38,713 nt of DNA, taken from contig NZ_JARYTI010000044.1 in NCBI RefSeq assembly GCF_029911635.1, forward strand, positions 1-38,713, in the 5' to 3' direction. The translations under genes and the position numbers were made by a program. Numbering within the stretch: the first letter of the stretch is position 1; every line of letters begins with the position of its first letter. This stretch comes from Sphingomonas sp. AR_OL41 (GTDB lineage: Bacteria; Pseudomonadota; Alphaproteobacteria; Sphingomonadales; Sphingomonadaceae). The notes under the pieces are model-generated. The model had not been told where the DNA came from and did not search any database. It saw only the letters and a list, made by a program, of their open reading frames with translations. Positions 10,237-19,400 of this stretch are shown piece after piece.

Positions 10237-12753
10237 TCACGCGGTCCGTAGCGCGAAACGCTTGAGCAGTTCCGAACAGCCGAGATAGCCCAGCACCAGC
10301 AGCGCGATCGTGCCGAACACCGCGCCGCTCGGCAGCGCGAACCCCAGCACCGCCGCCCAGGGCAGCAGCGGCAGCGCCAGCGCGACGGCAAGGCCGGTCA
10401 GTGCGGTCGCGGTCATCGCGACATTCGGCCTGCTCAGCCATGCCGGACGCGCGGTGCGGATCACGAACACGACGAGGATCTGCGTTGCCATCGATTCGAC
10501 GAACCACGCCGCGCGGAAGGTCGCGACATCGACATGGAAGACACGCACCAGCAGCACGATCGTCGCGATATCGAACAGCGACGACAGCGGCCCCATGATC
10601 GCGGTGAAGCGCACCAACCCGCGCATGTCCCAGCCATGCGGCCGCGCAAGATCGCCCGCATCGGCATTGTCGAACGGAATGCCGATCTGCGACATATCGT
10701 AGATCAGATTGTTGATCAGCACCTGTACCGCCGTCAGCGGCAGAAAGGGCAGCCACAAGGAGGCGACCGCCATCGTCAGCATGTTGCCGAAGTTGGAGCT
10801 GGTGCCCATGCGGATATATTTCATGATATTGGCATAGGTCCGCCGCCCCTCGGCGACGCCGTCGGCCAGCACGCCGAGATCGGTATCGAGCAGAATCATG
10901 TCGGCGGCCTCGCGCGCGACATCGGTGGCGCCCTCGACCGACAGGCCGATATCGGCGGCGCGGATCGCGGGCGCGTCGTTGATCCCGTCGCCGATGAAGC
11001 CGACGGTGTGGCCGCGCGCCATCAGCGCGCGGACGATGCGCGTCTTCTGGTCGGGCGTGACCCGCGCAAACAGATCGACATGCTCGACGCGGGCGCCGAG
11101 CGCCTGGTCGCTCAGCGCGGCAATCTCCTCGCCGGTCAGCACGCCATCGACCGGCAGCGCCAGCGCGGCGACGAGATGTTGGATCACCGGTGCGGCATCG
11201 CCGGAAATGACCTTGACGCGCACCCCCGCCGCCTCGAGCCGCGCCACCGCCGCGGTCGCGCTCGGCTTGGGCGGATCGACGAACACGCAGTAACCGGCGA
11301 AGATCAGCGCATCGTCGCCATCGCTGCCGATCCCGGCCTGCCCCTTGGCCGGCTTCCAGGCCAGCGCGAGCAGGCGCAGCCCTTGCGCCGCGCGGTCGTC
11401 ATGCAGGGCGACGAGTTGGCTGCGCAGCGCATCGTCGAGCGGCACGATCGCGCCGCTACGGTCCTGCGCCCGCGTGCACAGCGCGAGCAGCGTCTCGGGC
11501 GCGCCCTTGACGATCTCGATGCGCTCGCCCGCTTTCTCGGCCAGCACCGCGACGCGGCGTCGCTCGAAATCGAACGGACGCTCGTCGAGCTTGGTCCAGC
11601 CGTCGAGCGTCCGCCCCGACACATGGATGAGCAGCGCATCGTCAAGCGGACTGCGCAGGCCGGTCTCGAAGCGCGCATTGACCGCCGCGAGGTCGACGAC
11701 GCGCTCGTCATCGGCACCGTCGATGCCGGGATGGCCGACCAGCGCGATGCGCGCCTCGGTCAACGTCCCGGTCTTGTCGGTGCACAATATGTCCATCTGG
11801 CCGAGGTCGTGGATCGACGATAGCCGCTTCACCACCACCTTGGCCTGCGCCATGCGTTGCGCGCCGCGCGACAGCGCCACGGTCATGATCATCGGCAGCA
11901 GCTCGGGCGTCAGCCCGACCGCCAGCGCCATCGCGAACAGGAAGGATTGCAGCGGCGGGCGCCCCAGCGCGAGGTGCGTCAGCAGCACGAACAGCACCAG
12001 GAACAAGGTCAGCCGCACGATCAGGAAGCCGAGCTGGTGGATGCCGCGCTCGAACGCGCTGGGCGGCTGCGCCCCGGCGAGCGACCCGGCGATCGCGCCG
12101 AAGCGCGTGCGCGATCCGGTCGCCACGACGAGCATCGTCGCGGTGCCGCCGATCAGCGAGGTGCCGTGGAACAGCGCATTGTGCGCATCGGCCATCGCGG
12201 TGGCCGCAGTCGATGGATCGGCGCGCTTCTCGGCCGGATAGGGCTCGCCGGTCAGCAGCGCCTCATTGGCCTGCGCACTGTTCGCCGCAAGCACGATCCC
12301 GTCGGCCGGGACGAGATCGCCCGCCGCCAGCATCACCACGTCGCCGGCGACGATCTCGCGCACCGGGAGGTCGATCGACTGGCCGTCGCGCCGCACCGTC
12401 GCGCGCAACGCGATCGAGCACTTGAGCGCTTCGGCGGTCGCCTCGGCGCGATGCTCCTGGATCAGGTCGAGCGCGGTCGAGAGCAGCACCACCAGCACGA
12501 TGATCGCGAAGCTCGGCATGTCCCCCGTCGCGCCGGCGATCCCCGCCGCGACGAGCAGGATCGCGACCAGCGGGTTGGCGAGCCGGCGCAGCAGGTCGAC
12601 CAGGATGCGTCGCCGCGGCGAGGTGGCGAGCTGGTTCGGGCCATCGCGTGTCAGTCGCGCGGCCGCCTCGCCCGTCGAGAGCCCGTCGGAGCTGGCATCC
12701 AGCGCGGTGAGCAATTGGTCGGGCGCGGCGGCCCAGAAGGGATCGGGGATCAT
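10237..12753 (-). CDS. mgtA: MgtA-type magnesium-translocating P-type ATPase
   Basis: An 838-residue P-type ATPase. The phosphorylation motif DKTGTLTE is at Asp326. Other P-type marks are the actuator loop LLTGEPYPAEK, PEDxP-type LTPELLPMIMTVALSRGA in helix 4 (the Glu-Leu-Leu-Pro form of the Mg/P3B group), VGFIGDGINDAPAIRAADIGLSV (hinge) and the late block LINNLIYDMSQIGIPFDN, which is very typical of MgtA. These pumps bring Mg2+ into the cell across the inner membrane. The chain is slightly shorter than the ~900 residues of enterobacterial MgtA, mostly at the N-terminus. The ATG at 12753 overlaps the TGA of the upstream kinase gene by ATGA, which argues for coupled translation and for this start; the frame remains open to 12963 but over the kinase gene. 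Confidence 0.93.
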   Translation of the reverse strand: MIPDPFWAAAPDQLLTALDASSDGLSTGEAAARLTRDGPNQLATSPRRRILVDLLRRLANPLVAILLVAAGIAGATGDMPSFAIIVLVVLLSTALDLIQEHRAEATAEALKCSIALRATVRRDGQSIDLPVREIVAGDVVMLAAGDLVPADGIVLAANSAQANEALLTGEPYPAEKRADPSTAATAMADAHNALFHGTSLIGGTATMLVVATGSRTRFGAIAGSLAGAQPPSAFERGIHQLGFLIVRLTLFLVLFVLLTHLALGRPPLQSFLFAMALAVGLTPELLPMIMTVALSRGAQRMAQAKVVVKRLSSIHDLGQMDILCTDKTGTLTEARIALVGHPGIDGADDERVVDLAAVNARFETGLRSPLDDALLIHVSGRTLDGWTKLDERPFDFERRRVAVLAEKAGERIEIVKGAPETLLALCTRAQDRSGAIVPLDDALRSQLVALHDDRAAQGLRLLALAWKPAKGQAGIGSDGDDALIFAGYCVFVDPPKPSATAAVARLEAAGVRVKVISGDAAPVIQHLVAALALPVDGVLTGEEIAALSDQALGARVEHVDLFARVTPDQKTRIVRALMARGHTVGFIGDGINDAPAIRAADIGLSVEGATDVAREAADMILLDTDLGVLADGVAEGRRTYANIMKYIRMGTSSNFGNMLTMAVASLWLPFLPLTAVQVLINNLIYDMSQIGIPFDNADAGDLARPHGWDMRGLVRFTAIMGPLSSLFDIATIVLLVRVFHVDVATFRAAWFVESMATQILVVFVIRTARPAWLSRPNVAMTATALTGLAVALALPLLPWAAVLGFALPSGAVFGTIALLVLGYLGCSELLKRFALRTA

Positions 12754-14315
12754 GCCGGCAGCCGCAGCGCCGACCGCAACGCGCGCCGCGCCGATCGCAC
12801 CACGATCACCGCGTCGCGCCCGGCGGACAGCCGGTGCCAGCCGGGCGTCGGACCGACTGGTTGGCGCGACTGGCGCCGTACGATCGTCGCATCCGCATCC
12901 GAGGCATCGCCGCTGCGCCCCGTCACCCGCCAGACGCGCACCGCCTCCGACGCGGCAAGCCACAGCCCGGCGAACGGCACGGCCGCCACCGCCGCAACGC
13001 GCGCGATCGCAGCGCGCTGCTCGGGCAGGAGGAAGGCCGCATCGGCGATCACGCTGGTTCCTTCGGAAAGCAGCAAGCGAGCTTGCCCTTCAAGCGCCGT
13101 ATAAACATCCGCCGCGCTTTGCGCCGTGTAGCGGCCGCGCGCCAGCGCCGTCTCGGGCGCCACCCCCGCCAGTCGCTTGCGCACCACGTCGGAGCGCAGG
13201 ACGCGCGCGCCGGGCGCCGCGCCGATCGCGCCGGCAATCTCGCGCGCCAGCATCGACTTGCCCGTTCCGGACCGCCCGCCGACAGCAACCAGCCGCGGCG
13301 GCACGGCGACCAGCATCCGCTGCGCCAGTGCAAAATAGTCGCGCGCCAGGACCGCATCCGCCTCCAGGCCCGAGTGCCGCGCGCGGGTCGCCGAGACATG
13401 CGCGCGGATCGTGGCGCGTACCGAAAGCATCAGCGGCATCGCGACGAGACCGTCCTCGTCGTCGCCCGACAGATCGAGATAGCGGTTGAACAGCAGGTTG
13501 GCCGCGCCGTGCAGCCCGCGATGCCACAGGTCCATCAGCAGGAAGGCGAGATCGTAGAGGATGTCGGTGGTCGCCAGCGCGTCGTCGAATTCGAGGCAGT
13601 CGAACGGCGTCGGCGCGCCATCGATCAGCGCGATATTGGCGAGGTGCAGGTCGCCATGGCAGTGGCGCACCCGCCCGCGTGCGGCGCGCCGGTCGAGCCG
13701 CTCGCGGCAGGCGCCCAACCAGTCGCGCTGCTCACGCACCAGCGCCGCCACGGCCGCGGGCGCGAACAATGCGGGGAAGCCCGCCAGCGCCACGCCATTG
13801 CCGTCGATCACCGCGGCGAGGCGCCCGGCGCCATTGCCGTCGCTTACCGGTTCGGCGGCAGCGTGGAAAAGCTGGATGCGCGCCGCAAGGCTGGTCAGCA
13901 GCGCCGGATCGAGCGCGCCGCGTCGCGCGCAGTCATCGAGCAGCGCATTGTCGGCGAAGCGCTGCATTTCGAGCAACCAGTCGATCGCCTCGCCACGCCC
14001 GTCGATCGCCAGGCTGCCATCGGCCTCGCGCGTGATCGCGTGCAAGGCGCGATAGAGATCGGGCGCGGTGCGGCGGTTGAGCCGCAGTTCCGCCGCGAGC
14101 GCCGCACGCCGGCGCGCAGGAGTGGAGAAATCGAGATAACCCAGGCGCACCGGTCGCTTGAGCTTCCAGGCACGTTCGGTGGTGAGAAAGATGCTGGCGG
14201 CATGCGTGTCGATCCGTCGCACGAACGCATCGGCGCCGAAGGCGCGGTGTTCGAGAAAGGCGACGACGTCGGCCGCGATGGTGTCGCTGTCGGGCACCAC
14301 CGTGGCAGGTTTCAT
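12750..14315 (-). CDS. fused aminoglycoside-phosphotransferase-like / P-loop kinase protein
   Basis: A 521-residue two-domain protein. The N-terminal ~330 residues look like an APH-type kinase: an ERAWKLKRPVRLGYLDFST strand region, the Brenner-like HCHGDLHLANI with catalytic Asp, and DCLEFDDALATTDILYDLAFL as the metal-binding part. The C-terminal domain (from ~340) is a P-loop kinase of the zeta/Zot-like COG0645 type, with GGRSGTGKSMLAREIAG (Lys353) and an Arg-rich lid ending in HRL. The real substrate is unknown for this fused family. Such genes are often found among stress and hypoxia genes. It is first in a group with mgtA (4-base overlap) and the HdeD-like gene. Confidence 0.82.
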   Translation of the reverse strand: MKPATVVPDSDTIAADVVAFLEHRAFGADAFVRRIDTHAASIFLTTERAWKLKRPVRLGYLDFSTPARRRAALAAELRLNRRTAPDLYRALHAITREADGSLAIDGRGEAIDWLLEMQRFADNALLDDCARRGALDPALLTSLAARIQLFHAAAEPVSDGNGAGRLAAVIDGNGVALAGFPALFAPAAVAALVREQRDWLGACRERLDRRAARGRVRHCHGDLHLANIALIDGAPTPFDCLEFDDALATTDILYDLAFLLMDLWHRGLHGAANLLFNRYLDLSGDDEDGLVAMPLMLSVRATIRAHVSATRARHSGLEADAVLARDYFALAQRMLVAVPPRLVAVGGRSGTGKSMLAREIAGAIGAAPGARVLRSDVVRKRLAGVAPETALARGRYTAQSAADVYTALEGQARLLLSEGTSVIADAAFLLPEQRAAIARVAAVAAVPFAGLWLAASEAVRVWRVTGRSGDASDADATIVRRQSRQPVGPTPGWHRLSAGRDAVIVVRSARRALRSALRLPA

Positions 14316-14381
14316 CGCGGCTACTCCGGCTTGGCGAGAAGGTTGCTCGCGCGACGTCCTTCATCCGACCGCGACGGACGC

Positions 14382-14406
14382 TAGGAGCCGCGTGCCGGCG
14401 CTCCTA
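14382..14406. promoter_or_regulatory. short dyad upstream of the kinase-mgtA group
   Basis: TAGGAGC at 14382-14388 is inverted as GCTCCTA at 14400-14406 with an 11-base spacer. It lies 67 bases upstream of the kinase start, a plausible operator or 5'-leader position. No regulator is known to match; the call rests on symmetry only. Confidence 0.3.
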
Positions 14407-14465
14407 TCGGGAAGTGTACCTAGCGCGCTCCACAGAAGATCTCCCCATATCGCCGCCTCCCTGCC

Positions 14466-14569
14466 CCTTCCCCGGCGAAGGCCGGGGCCCAGTTGGGATA
14501 GCGGATATGATGAGCGGCAACGCCCGTCGCAGCGTTCCCCAACTGGACCCCGGCCTTCGCCGGGGAAGG
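14466..14569. repeat. palindromic repeat, CCGGCGAAGGCCGG type, intergenic copy
   Basis: Arms at 14466-14497 and 14537-14569 are inverted copies with one mismatch (CCTTCCCCGGCGAAGGCC core, continuing to a CCAGTTGGG end). A 39-base spacer separates them. The outer 27 bases of the left arm are identical to the arm of the element embedded in the btuF-like gene at 23266. It sits in the 439-base gap between the kinase and alcohol dehydrogenase genes, which holds no gene. Confidence 0.85.
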
Positions 14570-14607
14570 AAAGAAGGCGAAGCTGCTAAGCGTATCGCGA
14601 TTTCGGG

Positions 14608-14693
14608 ATTTCGGGGACACAATACTAAATTCACAGGCGAGCGTTGACATGCCGCGGTCGATCGCGACGAATTTAGTATTGTGTCCCCGAAAT
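14608..14693. repeat. 25-bp perfect inverted repeat with 36-base spacer (MITE-like)
   Basis: Bases 14608-14632 and 14669-14693 are perfect inverted copies (ATTTCGGGGACACAATACTA plus five more bases). The spacer is 36 bases and codes for nothing. The GGGGACACAATACT motif resembles sequences found beside REP-associated (IS200-like) tyrosine transposases, from memory of such loci. The size and symmetry fit a non-autonomous element mobilised in trans. It ends 61 bases before the alcohol dehydrogenase start. Confidence 0.7.
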
Positions 14694-14754
14694 GATGCGG
14701 CGTGCGGGGTTTCCCGGATGGGAGGCGCGCCGCGCGGCTGGCACGGTCGTTCGC

Positions 14755-15771
14755 ATGACCCAGGGATATGCCATGCAGCTCGACGCGGTCGGCCAACGAC
14801 TCCATCCGGTCGCACGCCCGATCCCGCAGCCCGGCCCGGGTGAAGTCGTCCTCGCGGTGGCCACCTGCGGCATATGCCGGACCGACCTGCACATCATCGA
14901 CGGCGAGGTGCCGGCGCATTTCCCGATCGTTCCGGGGCATGAAATCGTCGGCCGCGCGATCGCGATCGGGGCCGGCGTCACCGGCATCGCGCCGGGCGAT
15001 CGGCTCGGCGTGCCATGGATGGGCAGCACCTGTGGCCATTGTCCCTTTTGCCGCGCCGGGCGGGAAAATCTCTGCGACCATCCGGTCTTCACCGGCGCGT
15101 CGCGCGACGGCGGCTATGCCACGCATGTCGCGGCCGACGCGCGCTTCTGCATCCCGATCCCCGACGCATTCGGCGATGTCGAAGCGGCACCGCTGCTGTG
15201 CGCGGGGCTGATCGGCTACCGCGCGCTAACCATGGCGGGCAAGGGCCGCCGCCTCGCGCTCTACGGCTTCGGCGCCGCCGCGCACATCGTCGCACAAGTC
15301 GCGCGTTGGCAGGGCCGCGAGGTTTATGCGCTAACCCGGCCCGGCGACACCGAAACCCAGGCCTTCGCCCGCGCGCTCGGCTGTGTCTGGGCGGGTGGCT
15401 CAGATCAGCCGCCGCCGGTCGCGGTCGATGCCGCGATCCTGTTCGCGGCGGACGGCGACCTCGTGCCCGCGGCACTGCGCGCGGTCAGCAAGGGCGGTCG
15501 CGTGGTGTGCGCGGGCATCCATATGAGCGACATTCCGTCCTTCCCCTATGCCGATCTGTGGGGCGAGCGTTCGATCCTCTCGGTGGCCAACCTCACCCGG
15601 GAGGACGGCAAGGCGTTCTTCGAGGTCGCCGTACAGGTGCCGGTGCGGACGACGACGACCGCCTATCCGCTTGGTCAGGCGAACGAAGCCCTGGCCGATC
15701 TGCGCGCGGGGCGGCTCGAGGGCGCGGCGGTGCTCGTCCCGGAAAATTCGCCCGCTGGCATGGTTCACTGA
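14755..15771 (+). CDS. zinc-dependent alcohol dehydrogenase family protein
   Basis: A 338-residue MDR-family dehydrogenase. The catalytic zinc site is shown by CGICRTDLHIIDGE and GHEIVGRAIAIG. The structural zinc lobe is complete: CGHCPFCRAGRENLC. A nucleotide fold follows (LALYGFGAAAHIVAQVA). The wording after the lobe (CDHPVFTGASRDGGYATHV) is typical of the AdhA/AdhP branch that oxidises or forms primary alcohols with NAD(P). The usual GxGxxG is altered to GFGAAA. Start choice: ATG 14755 is used; ATG 14773 has a better placed AGGG; an in-frame ATG at 14692 lies inside the inverted repeat and has no RBS. It precedes the acyl-CoA ligase/GNAT gene by 131 bases on the same strand and may share its transcript. 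Confidence 0.88.
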   Translation: MTQGYAMQLDAVGQRLHPVARPIPQPGPGEVVLAVATCGICRTDLHIIDGEVPAHFPIVPGHEIVGRAIAIGAGVTGIAPGDRLGVPWMGSTCGHCPFCRAGRENLCDHPVFTGASRDGGYATHVAADARFCIPIPDAFGDVEAAPLLCAGLIGYRALTMAGKGRRLALYGFGAAAHIVAQVARWQGREVYALTRPGDTETQAFARALGCVWAGGSDQPPPVAVDAAILFAADGDLVPAALRAVSKGGRVVCAGIHMSDIPSFPYADLWGERSILSVANLTREDGKAFFEVAVQVPVRTTTTAYPLGQANEALADLRAGRLEGAAVLVPENSPAGMVH

Positions 15772-15902
15772 TGCGCCGCGCCGAGGATAGCGCGCGCCAA
15801 GGCCACCGACATACGGTTCTATACGAATGGCCCGCGACCGCGCTTTGGCGTGGAGTCGCGACATCGCCGGGCGCGTTCGGCCCGGTCGCGGGAAACCCTG
15901 TC

Positions 15903-18560
15903 ATGTCGATTCGCAACCTCACCTCGCTCTTCCACCCGCGCAGCGTCGTCGTGATCGGCGGCTCGGGTCGCGGGGGTTCGCTCGGCGAGCGCGTGCTCGC
16001 CAACATCCTCAATGGCGGGTTCGGCGACACGGTGTTCGCGGTCAACCCACGGCGCGTCGCGATCGACGGCGTCAACTGGGTCGACAGCATCGCCGCGCTG
16101 CCGGAGGTTCCTGACCTGGCGATCGTCGTGTCACCGGCGGCAACGGTGCCCGAGGCGATCGCGTCGCTGGGGGCACTCGGCACCAGGGTCGCCGTGGTCA
16201 TCACTGCCGGCTTCGAGAATGAAGCGGCGAAAGCGGCGATCCTCGAAGCGGCGCAACCGCATCAATTGCGTGTCATCGGCCCCAACTGCCTCGGCGTGCT
16301 GATGCCCTATGCCGCGCTCAATGCCTCGTTCGCGCCGCGTCGTGCCACGGCCGGACGGCTCGCCTTCGTCTCGCAGAGCGGCGCGCTCGTCACGTCGATG
16401 CTAGACTGGGCGGCCGATCGCCATATCGGCTTTTCGAGCGTCATTTCGCTCGGCGACATGGCGGATGTCGATCTCGGCGACGTGATCGACATGCTCGCCA
16501 GCGACGCGCGGACCGACGCAATCCTGCTCTATATCGAGGGCGTCACCAACCCGGCCAAATTCATGTCGGCGGCGCGGGCGGCGGCGCGGATCAAGCCGGT
16601 GATCGCGATCAAGGCGGGGCGCTCGGCGACCGGCGTGCGGGCGGCCTTTTCGCATACCGGTGCGCTGGCCGGCGCCTATGACGTCCATGCCGCCGCGTTC
16701 GAGCGTGCCGGGATCGTCCTCGTCGACTGCCTGTCCGATCTGTTCGACGCCGCGCAGGTGCTGTGCCGCTATCGCGCGAATGGCGGGGAGCGGCTGGCGA
16801 TCGTCACCAATGGCGGGGGTGCCGGCGTGCTCGCGGCAGACGCCTTGCTGACGACCAGCGGGACGCTCGCCACGCTGTCGGACGCGACGATCGCGGCGCT
16901 CGACCCGCAAATGCCGCACGGCTGGTCGCGCGCCAACCCGGTCGATGTCGTCGGCGACGCGCATGCCGAGCGCTTTGCTGCGGCGACCCGCGCAATGCTG
17001 GCAGACGCCGGCGTCGATGCGCTGCTGGTGATGCACTGCCCCACCGCCGTCGCCGCCGGGACCGATATCGCCCAAGCGGTGATCGCCGCGCTCGACGAAG
17101 GCGGGCCGAACCGCGCCAAGCCGGTCATCGCCTGCTGGATGGGTCCGCAAAATGCCGATGCGGTGCGCTTCCTGTTCGACGCGGCGGGCGTGCCGCTGTT
17201 CGACAATCTCGACGATGCCGTGCGCGGCTTTGGTTACCTCCTCCAGGCGGCGAAGGCACGGCAGGCATTGCTGCGGGTGCCGTCACGTGTGACGATCCCG
17301 GCCGCGGACCGGTCGCGCGCAGACGCCGTAATCGCCAACGCGCGCGCGGAGGGCCGGACCGCGCTCAGCGCGCTCGAAACGCGGGAGCTGCTCGCTGCCT
17401 ATGGCATCCCCGTCGCGCCGGGCCGGTTCGCGCCCAATGCAGCGGGGGTGGCGGTGGCGTGCGACGCCCTGCGCGCGCCCTATGCCGTCAAGCTGGTGTC
17501 GCCTCAGCTGCCGCACAAATCCGATGTCGGCGGCGTGGCGCTCGACCTTGCCGGCGCGGCAGAAGCGGTAGCGGCGGCCGAGGCGATGGAGGCGCGGATC
17601 AAGCGCGAACATCCCGAGGCGACGATCACCGGCTTCGAGGTCGAGACGATGGTGTCGGGCGCCGGGCAGGAATTGCTGCTGGGGATCGCCGATGACGCGA
17701 CGTTTGGCCCGGTCCTCGCCTTTGGCGCGGGCGGCAAGGCCGTCGCGGTCCTCAACGATCGTGCGCTCGGCCTGCCGCCGCTCGACGACAGCCTCGCGCG
17801 CTCGATGATCGGCGCGACACGCGTCGCGCGGCTGCTCGCCGGCTATCGCGACGTCCCGGCCTGCAACATGGATGCGATCGTCGCGGCGCTCGAAGCGCTG
17901 TCGGCGATCGCGGTCGATTTCCCCGACATCGTCGAGCTCGACATCAACCCGCTACTGGCGACGCCGCACGGCGTGATCGCGATCGATGCCCGCGCGCGGC
18001 TCAGCGAGGCGCCGCGCGCGTCACGGCTGGTGATCCGGCCCGTGCCGATGGAATGGGCGGAGGACCTCGTCACGCGCGGCGGGCTCAAGATCCACGTCCG
18101 GCCGGTCCTGCCCGATGACGAGGCTGCGCTCGCGCAATTCTTCCACCAGGTCGCGCCCGAGGATCTGCGCTTTCGCTTCCTCACCGCAGTGCGCGAGGTC
18201 GGGCACGCGCAAATCGTCGCGATGACCCAGGTCGATTATCGCCGGACGATGAACTTCCTCGCCTTTACCGAGGACGGCACGCTGATCGCCAGCGCGATGC
18301 TCGCGTCCGATCCCGATCACGTGCGTGCCGAGCTTGCCATCTCGGTCCATGCCGGCTTCCGCAACCGCGGCGTCAGCTGGACGCTGGTCGAGCATGTCAT
18401 GCGTTATGCCGCCGCCGAAGGCATCGAGATGGTCGAATCGATCGAGAGCCGCGAGAACCACGCCGCGCTCGCACTCGAACGCGAGGCCGGCTTCGTCGTC
18501 GTGCCGACGCCGGGGAGTTCGACCGAGGTCACGGTGCGCCGACGCGTCGGACAAGCCTGA
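15903..18560 (+). CDS. ADP-forming acyl-CoA ligase fused to GNAT acetyltransferase (Pat/PatZ-like)
   Basis: An 885-residue fusion. Residues ~1-130 form a CoA-binding domain (LFHPRSVVVIGGSGRGGSLG). Residues ~150-300 form a succinyl-CoA-ligase-like domain; the phospho-His motif SHTGALAGAYD is present. Residues ~460-690 are an ATP-grasp part (APYAVKLVSPQLPHKSDVGG, GQELLLGIADDATFGPVLAFG, DIVELDINPLL). The last ~170 residues are a GNAT domain (IHVRPVLPDDEAALAQFF). Family members such as PatZ/Pka acetylate lysines of central enzymes, including acetyl-CoA synthetase, though in many the ligase part is inactive. Here the His is kept, so ligase activity is possible. The GNAT acetyl-CoA loop reads RNRGVSW rather than the usual Q/R-x-x-G-x-G/A. 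Start ATG 15903; the frame upstream overlaps the dehydrogenase gene and is not coding. Confidence 0.9.
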   Translation: MSIRNLTSLFHPRSVVVIGGSGRGGSLGERVLANILNGGFGDTVFAVNPRRVAIDGVNWVDSIAALPEVPDLAIVVSPAATVPEAIASLGALGTRVAVVITAGFENEAAKAAILEAAQPHQLRVIGPNCLGVLMPYAALNASFAPRRATAGRLAFVSQSGALVTSMLDWAADRHIGFSSVISLGDMADVDLGDVIDMLASDARTDAILLYIEGVTNPAKFMSAARAAARIKPVIAIKAGRSATGVRAAFSHTGALAGAYDVHAAAFERAGIVLVDCLSDLFDAAQVLCRYRANGGERLAIVTNGGGAGVLAADALLTTSGTLATLSDATIAALDPQMPHGWSRANPVDVVGDAHAERFAAATRAMLADAGVDALLVMHCPTAVAAGTDIAQAVIAALDEGGPNRAKPVIACWMGPQNADAVRFLFDAAGVPLFDNLDDAVRGFGYLLQAAKARQALLRVPSRVTIPAADRSRADAVIANARAEGRTALSALETRELLAAYGIPVAPGRFAPNAAGVAVACDALRAPYAVKLVSPQLPHKSDVGGVALDLAGAAEAVAAAEAMEARIKREHPEATITGFEVETMVSGAGQELLLGIADDATFGPVLAFGAGGKAVAVLNDRALGLPPLDDSLARSMIGATRVARLLAGYRDVPACNMDAIVAALEALSAIAVDFPDIVELDINPLLATPHGVIAIDARARLSEAPRASRLVIRPVPMEWAEDLVTRGGLKIHVRPVLPDDEAALAQFFHQVAPEDLRFRFLTAVREVGHAQIVAMTQVDYRRTMNFLAFTEDGTLIASAMLASDPDHVRAELAISVHAGFRNRGVSWTLVEHVMRYAAAEGIEMVESIESRENHAALALEREAGFVVVPTPGSSTEVTVRRRVGQA

Positions 18561-18577
18561 CCGGCCGCTCCGGTGCC

Positions 18578-18637
18578 GCGGCGTCGATCGGTAGCGGGCG
18601 AGGCATTGGGGGGCCAGCGCTTGCCGATCGACGCCGC
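18578..18637. repeat. 14-bp perfect inverted repeat between convergent genes
   Basis: GCGGCGTCGATCGG at 18578-18591 is inverted at 18624-18637 with a 32-base spacer. It lies just after the acyl-CoA ligase/GNAT stop, between convergent genes. There is no T tract, so it may be a processing or Rho-type 3' hairpin rather than an intrinsic terminator. Confidence 0.45.
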
Positions 18638-18718
18638 AACATGGCGAGAACTACAGCAGCGCAGCGGCCGGACAATCTGCACCTTGGTGTAGTTTGAGAG
18701 GAAAGCGCGCGAGGCGTT

Positions 18719-19267
18719 CTAGCCGGGCGCACCCGCGCTGCGCTGCCAATCGGCCGGAGTCAGCGCAAAAAGCGCCGTATCGCGGACATAGCCCGTCCAG
18801 GTGGTTAGGTTGCGCTCGAGCGTCGCGATGCGCCGGGCGCCGAGCTTTTCCACCGCCCGCAGCGACCGGGCGTTGCGCGTGTCGACCCGGAATTCCACCG
18901 TGCCGATCCCCTTGGCAAAGGCATGCTCGATGAGCAGCGTCTTCATCCGCGCGTTGAAGCTCGTGCCGCGCACCGACGGCGCGATATAGGTGCCGCCAAT
19001 CTCGACCACGCCGGCGATCGGGTCGAGATTGATGAAATTGATCATGCCGACGACGATCGATCCGTTCAGCACCGCAAAGCGTTGCCAGCGCGGCAGCGCC
19101 GCCAGCAAGGCAAGCGATGGATCGAAATGCGCGCCGTACAGCGAAATCGGATAGATCTCCCAGATGTCGGGATCTTCCGCACAGGCCGCGCGCAGCGGCT
19201 CGATATGGCGATCCTCGAACGGCACGAGCGCCACCGGCGGATCAAGCAGCGGCTGCAGCAATTCCAT
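18719..19267 (-). CDS. GNAT family N-acetyltransferase (RimJ/RimL type)
   Basis: A 182-residue GNAT protein. It opens with VALVPFEDRHIEPLRAACAEDPDIWEIYPIS, typical of the RimJ/RimL-like branch, and has EIGGTYIAPSVRGTSFNARMKTLLIEHAF as the acetyl-CoA-binding region, then EFRVDTRNARSLRAVEKLGARRIATLERNL. In this group the conserved segment is N-x-x-S-x-x-A-h-x-K-h-G, and it is complete here. Substrate unknown; members acetylate ribosomal proteins, amino acids or small amines. The gene is convergent with the acyl-CoA ligase/GNAT gene and divergent from the oxidoreductase gene (133 bases). Confidence 0.85.
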   Translation of the reverse strand: MELLQPLLDPPVALVPFEDRHIEPLRAACAEDPDIWEIYPISLYGAHFDPSLALLAALPRWQRFAVLNGSIVVGMINFINLDPIAGVVEIGGTYIAPSVRGTSFNARMKTLLIEHAFAKGIGTVEFRVDTRNARSLRAVEKLGARRIATLERNLTTWTGYVRDTALFALTPADWQRSAGAPG

Positions 19268-19400
19268 TTCGCTCTCCGGGCCAGAGCGTCGGCTTGATGG
19301 AGAAATGTGGCAAAACGGGCGCCGAAAAAAGTGCGTTTAGCGGTGGCGGTCGCGAGCGAACTGGTGGCAAGCACAACCAAAGAGCTGGCGAGGCAAAGCG

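Noticed and set aside
10534..14384. long plus-strand frames (10534-11823, 11857-13104, 12834-14384)
   Set aside because: They are complements of the mgtA and kinase genes, whose motifs (DKTGTLT, GTGKS) are complete on the minus strand.
14633..14668. TTGACA in the spacer of the 25-bp inverted repeat as a promoter
   Set aside because: No -10 element at a usable distance before the alcohol dehydrogenase; the hexamer alone is too weak.
15015..15902. upstream extension of the acyl-CoA ligase/GNAT frame
   Set aside because: It overlaps the alcohol dehydrogenase in another frame, and the family N-terminus begins at 15903.
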